A DNA stretch of 64,000 nt from Pontederia crassipes (Eukaryota > Streptophyta > Magnoliopsida > Commelinales > Pontederiaceae), in assembly GCA_030549335.1 (NCBI GenBank), contig CM060196.1:21162501-21226500 (forward strand), written 5' to 3'. Of this stretch, positions 45,515 through 56,300 are shown piece after piece. Position 1 is the stretch's first letter; each line of letters begins with the position of its first letter. The translations under genes were made by a program, and so were the position numbers. The notes under the pieces are model-generated. The model searched no databases. It worked only from the letters and a program-made list of their open reading frames with translations, and had not been told where the DNA came from.

Positions 45515-46600
45515 ATGGACTTTTCGGATCATGTCCCACGGACTTCTAGGAGTGGATCGCAACGGGCTCTCCAGCAGGCCCAAGCCTCCCAAGCTAGTGA
45601 GCGGCAGATCCAAGGCCCTCGGATCAATGGACATCAAGAGGAATAGTTGAGGCAGGGGTCTGTGCCTCATGGACCTCACTCTGCTCATACTGCGTACTCT
45701 CACCCCGGGAGTTTCGCGTGGCAGTCTGCTCAGGATCGGAAGGATACGGTTGAAAGGTTCCTGAAGTTGCAGCCCCCACAGTTTGACGGGAAGGGCGACT
45801 TCGAGGATGCGGAGAGCTGGATCGAGGAGATTGAGCAGATCTTCCTCGAAATGGACTGTGGTGAGGATCGCAAACTACTCTACGCCAATCGTAAGCTGAA
45901 GGGTGAAGCCAGAGAATGGTGGAAGGCCGCTAAGCTGACCGCGTTCATAGGCCAAGATCATGTTACCTGAGAGGACTTCAATAAGGTCTTCCGGAATAGA
46001 TTCATCCCTGCCTATGAGAGGGGCAGGAGGCAAAAGGAATATCTCACGCTGCAGCAGGGCAACTTGACAATTAAGCAGTACCTAACCAAGTTCCTGAACT
46101 TGGAAATGTACTCTACCCTGCAACAGACTGAATCGGATCGCGTGAAGCGCTGGGTGGATGGCTTGAAGCCCAGCCTCAGGGAAAGAGTTAAAGGAGGGAA
46201 CTGTCAGACCCTCCAATTTGCTGAAGAGTTCGCCATTTATATGGAGGATGACGACCAGGCAGGAGCCCAACAGCAGCACCAGGCACCTGCAAATCAGTCG
46301 TAGCATCAGAATCGTAATAGAGATCGCAGACATGACGGCAGACGTGACAACCGTCATCGCAATGACCGAAATAGGGGCAGACCTTATCCCGAGAGGAGGG
46401 AGCAGCAGAAGGCTTGTGACTTCTGCCGGTGAGTGTTATCGGATGACGGGCACATGTCTAAACTGTGGCAAGTTGGGCCACTTCGCTCGAGAGTGTAAGG
46501 AACCAAGGCGCGCTACACCACCTCCTCAGCGCAATGATGGGCCATCGAAGATGGTGCAAGGCCGAGTCTACAATGCACGGCCTACTGACGAGTAGAGAGC
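45515..46600 (+). pseudogene. Element D Gag
   Basis: ATG 45515 opens a frame broken by TAG 45644, TGA near 45968 and TAG near 46301. The gag domain is clear: FLKLQPPQFDGKGDFEDAES, WIEEIEQIFLEMDC, LKGEAREWWKAAKL, RNRFIPAYERGRRQKEYLTL, YLTKFLNLEMYS, RVKRWVDGLKPSLRERVKGG. An Arg/Asn/Asp-rich linker follows. A frameshift near 46430 precedes the zinc knuckle CLNCGKLGHFAREC (C-X2-C-X4-H-X4-C). Confidence 0.9.
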
Positions 46601-49600
46601 AAACAACACCATCCAAGGCACATTTAAAATTGATGGTGTTCATGCTAATATATTGTTTGATTCAGGAGCTACACACTCCTTCATTTCGGAGCAATTTGCT
46701 CGACTATTGAGTATGAAGCCACAAGCAACATGATTCCCACTCGACATCGATATAACTTTGGGGTCCATTGTCACCCAGAAGTACATACCTCAGGTGTTAG
46801 TCGAAGTGGACGGCAAGAACTTCTCGGCGAATCTAATCGTCATTCCGATCAGGGATTACGACGTGGTGTTGGGCATGGACTGGTTGTCCTACCACGACGC
46901 CTACTTACACTGCCGAGCAAAGAAGATTGTGATCAGAGCACCAAGAGGGCCTCAGACTATTGTCAGAGGCGTGCCACTAAAGCTGGGTAAGGTCCTGGTA
47001 TCAGCTATCAAAGCCCAGAAGCTACTGAAGAAAGGATGCCGAGGATTTTTGGCAAGCGTAGTTAAGACGGACCGGGCTGAGATAGACCGAGATAGTATTG
47101 AGGTGGTGAAGGAATTTTTGGACATTTTTCCGGATGACATTTCGGGACTACCACAACGACGAAAGATCGACTTCTGCATCGACTTGGTGCCGGGTGCTGC
47201 ACCTATCTCAAAGGCACCGTATAGAATGGCTCCAGCAGGAATGCTGGAATTGAAGACCCAAATCAAAGAGTTGTTGGATAAGGGATTCATCCGATCGAGT
47301 GTCTCCCCATGGGGCGCTCCGGTATTGTTCATAAAGAAGAATGACGGATCTATGCGATTGTGCATAGACTATCGGATGTTGAACAAGGTCACCATAAATA
47401 ATAGATATCCACTGCCGAGAATTGATGACCTGTTCGACCAATTGTCTTCGGCAAAAGTGTTCTCGAAGATCGACTTGAGAAGTGGTTACCATCAGCTTAG
47501 GATAGTTGATGACGATGTGCCGAAGACAACATTCAGGATGAGATATGGCCACTACGAGTTCTTGGTGATGCCGTTTGGGCTGACCAATGCCCCGCAGCCT
47601 TTATGGATTTGATGAATAGGGTGTTCAGGCCATATCTGGACAAATTCGTGATCGTATTCGTCGATGATATCTTGATTTATTCGTCGAGTCCGGAGGAACA
47701 TGAGGAACATCTACGAGTTGTGCTACAGACTCTCCGAGAGCACAAGTTGTACGCCAAATTTTTGAAGTGCGAATTTTGGCTAGAAGATCATGTTCCTTGG
47801 ACATATCATCAGCAAGGATGGGATATCAGTGGATCCTGCCAAAGTGGAAGCAATTGCCAACTGGAGTAACCTAAGAACATATCGGAAATCAGAAGCTTCC
47901 TCGGACTGGCAGGATATTACCGGAGATTTATACAAGATTTCTCCAAGATCGCGTCGCCACTGATGAATCTCACAAAGAAAGGCATCAAATATGAGTGGTC
48001 ATGGAAGTGTGAAGACAGCTTCCAAGAGTTAAAGAAAAGATTGACGACGACGCCTATTCTGACCATACCTTCAAGCTAAGGAGGCTATGTGATATATAGC
48101 GACGCATGTGGCACCGGCTTGGGGTGCGTCTTGATGCAGCATGGGAAGGTCATCGCTTACGCATCAAGGCAATTGAAGAAACACGAGAAGAACTATCCGA
48201 CGCACGATCTCGAACTGGCAGCGGTAGTCTTCGCCCTCAAGATTTGGAGGCACTACCTCTATGGTGAAGAGTTCAAGATTTTCATAGATCACAAAAGTCT
48301 GAAGTACATCTTTTCTCAACGTGATCTGAACATGCGTCAGAGGAGATGGATAGAATTTCTAAAGGATTATGAATTTTCCATCAGCTATCATCCGAAAAAG
48401 GCAAACTCGGTTGCCGACGCCCTCAGCAGGAAGTGGGTTGGATCTCTAGCATGCCTGCGTGTGAGTCGCTAGAATATGATTGACTCCATTATACATGTCA
48501 GTCCAGTGACCAGTAGTGATGGTGTACGAATCATGGCACACATCGGCATGCAACCTGAATTGACATTGAAAATTGGGAAGGCACAACCGAATGACAATGA
48601 GTATGACCACCTGCTCAGGTTGTGCGAAAAGATTCCTACCGACTTTTCAGTCTCGGAGGGAGTCGTCAGATACAAGGGACGTTTGTGGGTCCCTGACCAT
48701 GATGGATTAAGGAGACATGTGCTTGATGAATGCCACAAATCAGAATTCGTCATTCATCCCGGAAGCACGAAAATGTATAAAGATTTGCAACGGACCTTCT
48801 GGTGGAACAACATGAAGAAGGACATAGCGGAGTACATTGCAAAGTGCATTGTATGCTAGCAAGTGAAGGTTGAGCATCAAAGGCCATATGGAGTACTGCA
48901 GGAACTTGGAATCCCACAATGGAAATGGGAAAAGATAACGATGGATTTTGTTACAGGGCTTCCAAGAACACAACATGGCCATGATGAGATATGGGTAGTG
49001 GTGGACCGATTTAGCAAAGCGGCCCACTTTATTCCCATCAAATGGAAGCAGTCCGTCGAAAGCCTGATGGACATTTATATTAAGGAGGTTATCCGACTAC
49101 ATGGAGTGCCAGTCTCCATTGTGTCGGATAGAGATTCTCGATTTACAGCGAAATTTTGGCGGAACATTTAGAGTGCCTTTGGAACGAAATTGAACTTCAG
49201 CACAGCATTCCATCCTCAGACAGACGGACAGTCTGAGCGCACCATACAGACATTGGAAGATATGCTCCGAGCATGTGCTTTGGACTGGAGTGGCAGTTGG
49301 GACACTCATCTCCCACTGATTGAGTTCGATTATAATAACAACCATCACTCTAGTATTGGCATGGCACCCTTTGCTGCCATGTATGGAAGACCATGCCGCT
49401 CCTCTATCTGTTGGAGTGAGGTAGGAGGACGACAGTTCTTGTTAGAGGAAATGTTAAAGCAAACCATGGAAGATGCTGAAAAGGTCTGACTCATTAGAGA
49501 AAGATTGAAGGCAGCATTCACCAGACAGAAGACTTATGCTGACAATAAACGAAGGGAACAAATCTTCAAGGTTGGAGATCGTGTGATGCTGAAAGTCTCC

Positions 49601-49899
49601 TCGATGAAGGGAGTAATGAGATTCAGCAAGAAGGGCAAGCTGAGCCCTAGGTATGTAGGTCCATTCGAGATACTTGCATTGATTGGAGATGCAACCTGCA
49701 GGTGATCACTTGCTGATTACTATAAGTTTCTAGCTCATTTTAGATGCAATTCATATATATCGAGTCCCATTTTTGCCTATATTTGGGCCAATTATACTTG
49801 GAATGCATACATTATGATAACTAGTTGATATTCCTCATTTCATACTTAATTCCATGTGCATAGAGGTTCTAAAATGTCAAAATACATTAATATTTAAAT

Positions 49900-50470
49900 T
49901 CTATGCGAAGTTATCATTTTGAGGACAAGTTATCATTCCTAAGTGTCAAGTTATCATTATTTTGAGTGAACTGATTTTCAATGGTTTTCTTGCCCTAAAT
50001 CCATCATTATCATGTATAAATCATATTTTGATAGTCACATCTCAACTTGTGCAGAGTTTTAAGTCCATTTGAACAAGTTATCACTTTTCCTTTGCCAAGT
50101 TATCGTTAAAGGGCATTCTGTCATTTCGACATGCAAAACCATTAATTCTGCACAGGGACCTTAAGCAATCATCTTGTTATTGTTCTAACTCATTTCTGGT
50201 CAAATTTCATCACATTTGGATAACCACAACTCAAGTTATCACAAGTTATCATTTTTAAGTCATATAAGTTATCATTTTTGGGCATCGAAGTTATCACTTC
50301 TTAGAAATCTCATTCATATTTGATTTTTGAATGCACTCACTTGTTACTCTAGTCCATTTGATGCTTCTAATGCTTTGAATCACTTGCATTTGGATAATTT
50401 CTATGATTTGTGATAAGTTATCATTCCGGGCCCCTTAATTCATTAATTTTGATACAAGTTTTCATTCCTG
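49900..50470. repeat. AAGTTATCA motif cluster in LTR J U3
   Basis: At least ten copies of AAGTTATC(A/G)(T/C)T lie upstream of the TATA box (near 49908, 49929, 49951, 50079, 50096, 50230, 50241, 50264, 50289, 50413). Further copies occur near 51070, 52079, 52425 and 52650, and inverted TGATAACTT near 52147 and 52282. The reverse complement core GATAA resembles plant I-box/GATA-type sites. Confidence 0.88.
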
Positions 50471-51059
50471 CACAACACCTAATACCATTTGATATCTGCG
50501 CTAGCAACTATCATCATCTTAATCTTTATTTGTCAAAACACCATTCACGGGCTTTGATGCTTGCTGTTTGGGGATATGTAGCAGGGAGAAAGGTGGCCAA
50601 AAAGTGGAAAAAGTAAGGGGGACCATCTACTTTTTCCTGCACAAAAAGGAATCTGCAGCTGAAATTTTAGAGGGGTGGACAGGTGGCTACAATCAAAGGA
50701 TAAGGAACATTTTAATGCTGATCCAAGGGTGGATAGGAGTCATATAAAAGAGGAATTTCTGGAGGAGATAAAGGGGGCTGGACATTGAAGGGTTTTGGAG
50801 GAAGAAAGGAGGCTGCTGTGGAGGAGCTGCTGGACTTGAAACTTCAAAGAACAATGATTTGTATCTGTTTCTCATTCCATTTGATGTCAAGCTTTGTAAT
50901 TATGAGGAGCTAAACTCCATTTCTTCTAGGATAGGGTAGTAGTTTAGATTAGTTTTGGATGGAAATGGATGAATTAATTCCTACACTGAATCATTGCTGA
51001 TTTTCAGATTTTAGAATAGTTTAGAATCAGTTTTTGCCATTGTTAGATCCCATTGTACT

Positions 51060-52010
51060 TTATAACTGAGAAGTTATCATTTGATCTATCACTAGTTCAA
51101 AAATGGATTAGAAATCAATGTCAAGTTTTGAATTCCAATTTAATTGAAAGTTCTGATTTCTGAAATTCTGATTCTTGAATTTCTGAATTTCTGAATCTGA
51201 TTTCCTGAACAAATTGAATCTGTTTGTCATTATGGACTTGGTTAATAGAGCAGCTGAGAAGTTGATATTGTCCCCAATCTTGTTCAGAAATGAATAAAGA
51301 TATTTGACATTCTTCATGATTCAAATCTGTTATTGTTTCTAATCTGATTTTAAAATCTGATTTCTGATTTTCTGATTTTTTGAATTCCTGAATATGATTT
51401 TTGTGGCTGTCTAGACCTATTTGTCATTCTCAATTTGATTAATTGAGCCACTAAGAGATTGCTAATGCCACCTTCTTGTTCAGAGATGAACCAAGAAGTT
51501 AGGTATAATTTTGGCTCAAATCAGATTGCTCCTTTGATTCCTGAACTTAATATCTGAATTCTATTTTTTGATTTCCTGTTGGAAATTGTTTTATCAATTG
51601 AATCCCCTGACTTTATTCAATCATTGAGAAATGAACCTTAGGGATCTCTTGCAGTCCAGAGATGGATCAAGAACCAATTGATAAACCTAGTTCCATTGAT
51701 ATATGATTCTGATTTCCTGAATTGCAGAATTCTATTTGCTGATTTCTAGTTTCTGATTTCCAATTGAATTCTGATTTCCATTGTTAAGCCTCATTTTAAT
51801 CCACTACTGAGAGGTAGTCTTAAGACCATTCTTGAGAGTCAGAGATGACCCAAGGAGCATTGGACAATCACTAAATTCCCCCCATTTTGATAGGATGTTT
51901 CTTAACCCCTTTAATTGGAGTTTTGTGTGGATTTCATTCTATTTTGCAACCGAGAGGTTGAATTAAAATCCCCCTGGAATTCAGAGATGAATCAAGGAGC
52001 ACAAGCAACA
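51060..52010. repeat. Divergent ~180-bp tandem repeats in LTR J
   Basis: Five units each pair a gagaagtt/gagaggt(t) word with a later cagagatgaNNcaag word. The second word recurs near 51288, 51482, 51658, 51841 and 51982. Intervening sequence is rich in ctgatttctgaattc words. Spacing is 140-195 bp and divergence is high. Confidence 0.6.
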
Positions 52011-53019
52011 TATTTGGGTATATTTCATCCTAATTTGATTGATTGGAATGATTCCATCTTTTTATGATTGCAATTACAAGTTATCATTCCAAAGTTTCTT
52101 TGAATTGAAAAAAAAATCAGCATTGAACCTTCAATTGCATTCAATGATAACTTGATTTTAAGTGAGGATCCTCTTTTGATTCAACCTAACTATCAATTAT
52201 ATGATCATATATTGCTTAGTTAAAGGCTAACTGAGCTGTGAGAGCAGCCACATTTCAAGTTGAATCTAAATTGGATATTTAATGATAACTTGATCCTATC
52301 CATTCTTAATTAATTTAGATGAACCCCAATTCCTAGAAGAACCTTCCTCATTGATAGTTAAACATTTCTAGACTTTAATCTAGCATTTATATCTCAGTTT
52401 TGATAAGTTTCCAAAATCCAAAATTCAGTTATCATTTCACTTTCCATTAAAAATCTATTTTTACTTCCCTTTGAAAATATGTTTTTAGCCATTAAAGTAG
52501 AACTAATTTAGATTGTTTTAGGGTGCCTTAGACTTCAAATTCTTGTGGATACGACAACCTGAGTCTACTACAACTTACCTGTGCACTTGCAGCTAGTGAG
52601 TTGGGAGATCAAAAAAATAAAAAATTGACCCTTTTACTTAATTTTAGCAAGTTATCACTAGAAAACCCAAATATCACTATCAGCAGGTTGGCGCTACCGC
52701 CATCTTACGGACACGTGCATAACGTCTTCCACGTATCTATGTTGCGCAAGTATTTGCATGATGATGCCAATGTAGTGAATATGGAAGAACCAAACTTGAA
52801 TGTGGACCTAACATATGCTGAACAGCCTATAGAGATATTGGAGTACCAAACTAGGCATTCGAAGAATAAGATGGTACCTATGGTGAAAGTGGCATGGACA
52901 CACCATAGAAAACGAAGATGCTACATGGGAATTGGAAGATGAAATGAGGAAGGATTTTCCAGAATTGTTTAAATAGATTGATGTAATTTCCCTTAAGCAA
53001 ATTCGAGGACGAATTTATT

Positions 53020-53032
53020 TTTAAGGAGGTTA
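53020..53032 (+). other. Polypurine tract of element D
   Basis: tttaaggaggtta precedes the 3' LTR and follows attcgaggacgaatttattttt, the GAGGACGAA box common before the PPT in plant chromoviruses. Confidence 0.75.
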
Positions 53033-55373
53033 TGATATAACGATATGAATTTTCAGAAAAATTGATAAATGAGATTTATTTTATTTAATAGATATGAAAA
53101 TCCTAATGTTAATATTCGGGAATAAATTAATTCCGAAAATTGATGGAAATTATGAGATAAGATGGTTAAAGAGATAAGAAGGAATTTGAGAGGGATTGGG
53201 TTTAATTGAGTTGTTATTAATTAAATTCGGATTTAATTAAATCTGACAAATTATGGATAGATTAATTAATGATGGATGGCCAAGATTGATTCTAAAAGAG
53301 TCTAAGGCCTAATAGAATTGATATTGCAAATCTGCACTTATAAATAGGCATTAAAGGTGGCTGGAAACCCCTTTCTTTGCCAAATAGAATTCTGTCCACG
53401 AGCTCTCTTTTTCCACTCATTTGCACGTGAACCGAGGCACCCCCAAGAACGTGTGGCGACTGGCTTCGAAGCTTGTACATAGGAGAAGAAGTTCCAGGTG
53501 GTGGCCGCGAGTTTCGCAGCGAGGAGAGAGAGCAATCGCCGGCACAAGGTTCGGCGTTCGTGCAGATTTTCAGAGAAGGAAAACTAGTTGGTTTCTTCAG
53601 CCAACTTTAGGTACGTAGGGGGAATCCCTATGTCATCAGTTTTCCGTGACATGGAACCCTATCATCTTCTCCTTTGCACCAGGATTCCATTGATATATCG
53701 TATGCATGGTTTAGATATTATATGGCATAGTTATGATGGTCGGAAAACCGCGTCGAAACACATTTTCCCGCCGGCAACCGAACCTGACCAGAGTTCTGGC
53801 CAACACGGTCCGGGTTGAGGCCGGCACGACCCGAGTTCAGGTAAACACGGCGTGAGTTCAATAGAACTCGGACCGCGTTGATGTGTATCGGAGTATGGTC
53901 AAACGCGGATCGGGTTAGTGACGACACGGTCCATTTTCTTCGGACGCGGTCCTTGTTGAATTGAATTCGGGCATGAACCGGCCAACTCGGCCCGGGTTCA
54001 CTACACACCCGGCCCGGGTTTGCCCTGGCCGAGGTGATATCGGTCGTTTCCGAACACAGCCCGGGTTCCACCCGACGCGGGCTGGGTTCTGGAGATAGAA
54101 AACGTAAAATTGTGATATTTTAGCACAGATAATTGAATAGTTGTTACAATTATTCCTAAATCATATTGTTAACAGATTCTGACATCATCAGACTTTTATT
54201 AGGTTTGATTTGAAATTATCTTCATCGTTACTATATCTGATCTTACTATTCATTATGTTATTGATCCAGTAGTTTTCCCCTGATTGGGTCCTTGTCTAAC
54301 CTAAAGTGAATTGTTAAAGATAGGTTTTTAGGTTAAATAAGATAAAAGATGGAAATTGCTAGGTCTCCGTGTTCTCCGATTGTATCTAAGCCCCCTGGGC
54401 TATTATTGTTATAGTATTGTATGGGGCAGATAGTGTACCTAGAGGTTTGAGACGTCATCCTTTAGGGAAGCTATGGCTATCCTGTGATGGCCATGGTCCC
54501 CCTCCATCACGAATATATTGTTAGCGCTATTATTGGAGGGCGGCTTGCCGTGGCTTGATCTCCCACTGGCCTATATGAAAGAGACATGGAGTTTTCCCAT
54601 AATTGGTTGAGCGCTCCCTAACCTAATTGAATTGAATTGAAATTGAATAGAATTGAACTTAATTGAATTGAATTGAATTGAATTGGAATTGAAAATTGAA
54701 TAAAATTGAATGGAATTGAATTGAACCCTAGTCATTTGGATTTGGCGTTGATTGGCTCTGCCTCCGCCTATTGAGTAGAATAGAAATTGGTAGTTGACCG
54801 ATGACCATAAATATTGATAATAGAAAATTATTAAATTGGATAGATGCCATAGTAATCAGGCATAATTGTTTATTGATATTGATTGATCCCTTGATCTCTC
54901 ACCTAATCCTCTCTATTGATTCATGGCCTTATTGATTTTTTATTTTTCTATATTGTTCTATCATGTGCTCTATTGATTATTGTTCCTAATTGATTATTGA
55001 TCTATTATTTTCTTATTGAGCACTATTGATCTACTTATTGTTATGGTTAGACCCTACGTACTGAGTATTTTTATGCTCATGAATTTTCCCCTGCATCTGG
55101 ATTCATGCAGGTGAGATGATAGAAGATGGTGATGCAGGTGGTCAGGCTTAGTGATAGAGATGTTGCACATGGTGTAGGATTTAGTCCTACTAGATTATCA
55201 GTTTAGCTTTATTTTTTGCATATTTAGGATGATGGAGTTGTGGATATTTCCAGCCCCTTGATATTATATTGTTAGGCGATCTTATTTTTACATTAATAGA
55301 GTATATTTTTCACAAAATTTATTTACATAGAATTGCGTAGCGCCTTTGGGACGACTCTGAGCACGTGATAGTC
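53033..55373 (+). mobile_element. 3' LTR of element D, 3' end lost
   Basis: This is collinear with the 5' LTR along its length. Its start is altered (tgatataacgatatg in place of TGTAACGATCCGG). After gagcacgtgatagtca (55373) the final ~21 bp (..GGGGCGTTACA) is missing and replaced by tatggatataatgtata before LTR E. It keeps its TATA box, motif array and GAATT tract. The minus-strand frame 53718-54071 is a repeat artefact. Confidence 0.9.
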
Positions 55374-55392
55374 ATATGGATATAATGTATAT

Positions 55393-55743
55393 TGTTGGAC
55401 CTTACGCCCAAATGGGCCTTTGGCCCACACGAAGTTATATAAAACTGCACTAAGCAGTTTGATTAACTACTAAAGTAGTTTATGTAACTTCTTATTGGGC
55501 TGTTATATAAAGCCTGCTGTAGCATGGTGGTACGGCTGTTCATAGCCTCCGAGCAGTCCGACAAACTCCGTCGCAAGCCTGCTGATTTTCGACGTTGTCC
55601 AAAGGTATATGGATTGTGAACATATGATTTCTTTCCGTACGTGATCGAAGTCCCGACAATGAGTTCGAAACAATGTAGAAAAGTCTCCGACGATCTGTTC
55701 TTTCGCTGCGAGGTATTTCGATAATACCTTACCAATTCCTTCA
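55393..55743 (+). mobile_element. 5' LTR of copia element E
   Basis: The 351-bp LTR runs TGTTGGACCTTACGCCC..AATTCCTTCA. It is followed by attgatatcagagcc, a Met-tRNA PBS (TGATATCAGAGCC) with one transition at about 55746-55758. It is related to LTR F. A TATA-like tatataaa lies near 55503. Confidence 0.8.
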
Positions 55744-56300
55744 ATTGATATCAGAGCCGAAATGACTTTTCTCATTTTATTTTTTGGACTGCGCAATTTT
55801 TACGCCTTCGGTTATAGGACCATAACTGAAGAACAAAATATTTTTCGTTGTCATTTTTCGTACAAATTCACCTTGAATTATTGTACACTCATTTTAATTA
55901 TTTTTCCAAATTTTTAAAAAAGGAAAAAATGTCACTGTTCAGAAATAAAAAAGTGGTGCATGCCTATGGCCCGTCGTGCGACAGTGTTTGGCGCAGCAGG
56001 GGCCTCGCCCCACTGCTCAGCACCACCCAGCGCGACGCGTGCGCAGGCTTCGGCCCGTGCGCAATGTCGACTGGTTTGGTGCGTGGGCCATGGCCCTCTG
56101 CGCGGCACTTGCATATCGTGACACGTGTGGAGCCAGTGGCCTGATGCACGGTGCGCGCGGGCTGGCACGATATGTGCAGGCCAGTGGCCCGCTGCGCAAT
56201 TTGGGCCGGCAGTGGTCGCATTGAACAGTTTGTTTTTTTGAAAATTAGATTTAGAACAAACTCGGGAAAATATAGAAAAATGAGAAATGTGTTTTTGACC
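55744..56300 (+). mobile_element. Copia E leader with a GC-rich island, then truncated
   Basis: It starts like the F leader (cgcaatttttacgccttcggttataggaccataactgaagaac). A 265-bp GC-rich island (55960-56225) interrupts the AT-rich leader, with reiterated gcgca, ggccc and gccagtggcc words. Element E then ends without gag near 56300, where chromovirus RNase H sequence begins. The frames 55848-56224 on both strands derive from the island. Confidence 0.65.

Larger units (their letters stand above)
49703..52682 (+). mobile_element. Solo LTR J (Athila/Tat-like), TSD GCAGG
   Basis: A 2980-bp block from TGATCACTTGC to ATCACTATCA sits inside D's pol, with a perfect 5-bp TSD GCAGG at 49698-49702 and 52683-52687. 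There is no coding capacity, PBS or PPT. A TATA box lies at 50743-50750 (tataaaag). The 3' end carries cttgtggatacgacaacctgagt..cctgtgcacttgc, a U5 layout typical of Athila/Tat elements. A second copy begins at 62701. It contains about 15 copies of AAGTTATCA and a divergent ~180-bp tandem array. It could also be an internally deleted element, but no second LTR end is seen. Confidence 0.9.
46601..52976 (+). pseudogene. Element D Pol with chromodomain, split by LTR J
   Basis: Domains in order: aspartic protease (ILFDSGATHSFISEQF, 46650-46700); RT from about 47100 ([28 protein letters not shown], then [13 protein letters not shown] with the DD catalytic pair at about 47660); RNase H ([39 protein letters not shown]); integrase zinc region (HKSEFVIHPGSTKMYKDL..CIVC) and core ([39 protein letters not shown]). 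A GPFEILALIGDATCR segment is cut by LTR J at 49703 and resumes at 52683 with LALPPSYGHVHNVFHVSMLR and the chromodomain (EDATWELEDEMRKDFPELFK, stop 52974). One-base deletions lie near 47593 and 47868, with another indel near 47790 and near 52910. Stops lie near 48075, 48470, 48857, 49168 and 49487. Confidence 0.93.
42954..55373 (+). mobile_element. Element D: chromovirus (Tekay/Del-like Ty3) retrotransposon
   Basis: It has LTRs at 42954-45324 and 53033-55373, an initiator-Met-tRNA PBS, a gag-pol reading region ending in a chromodomain, and a PPT. The coding order protease, RT, RNase H, integrase, chromodomain places it in Ty3 chromoviruses. A 2980-bp solo LTR (J) splits the pol region. The left flank 5-mer is tgtag; the right flank is lost because the 3' LTR breaks before its terminus. 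Multiple stops and at least four frameshifts make it inactive. Confidence 0.93.

Noticed and set aside
55848..56224. Open frames on both strands resembling a Cys/His/Ala-rich protein.
   Set aside because: They lie in the GC-rich island of the copia E leader, with open frames in several phases and no domain.
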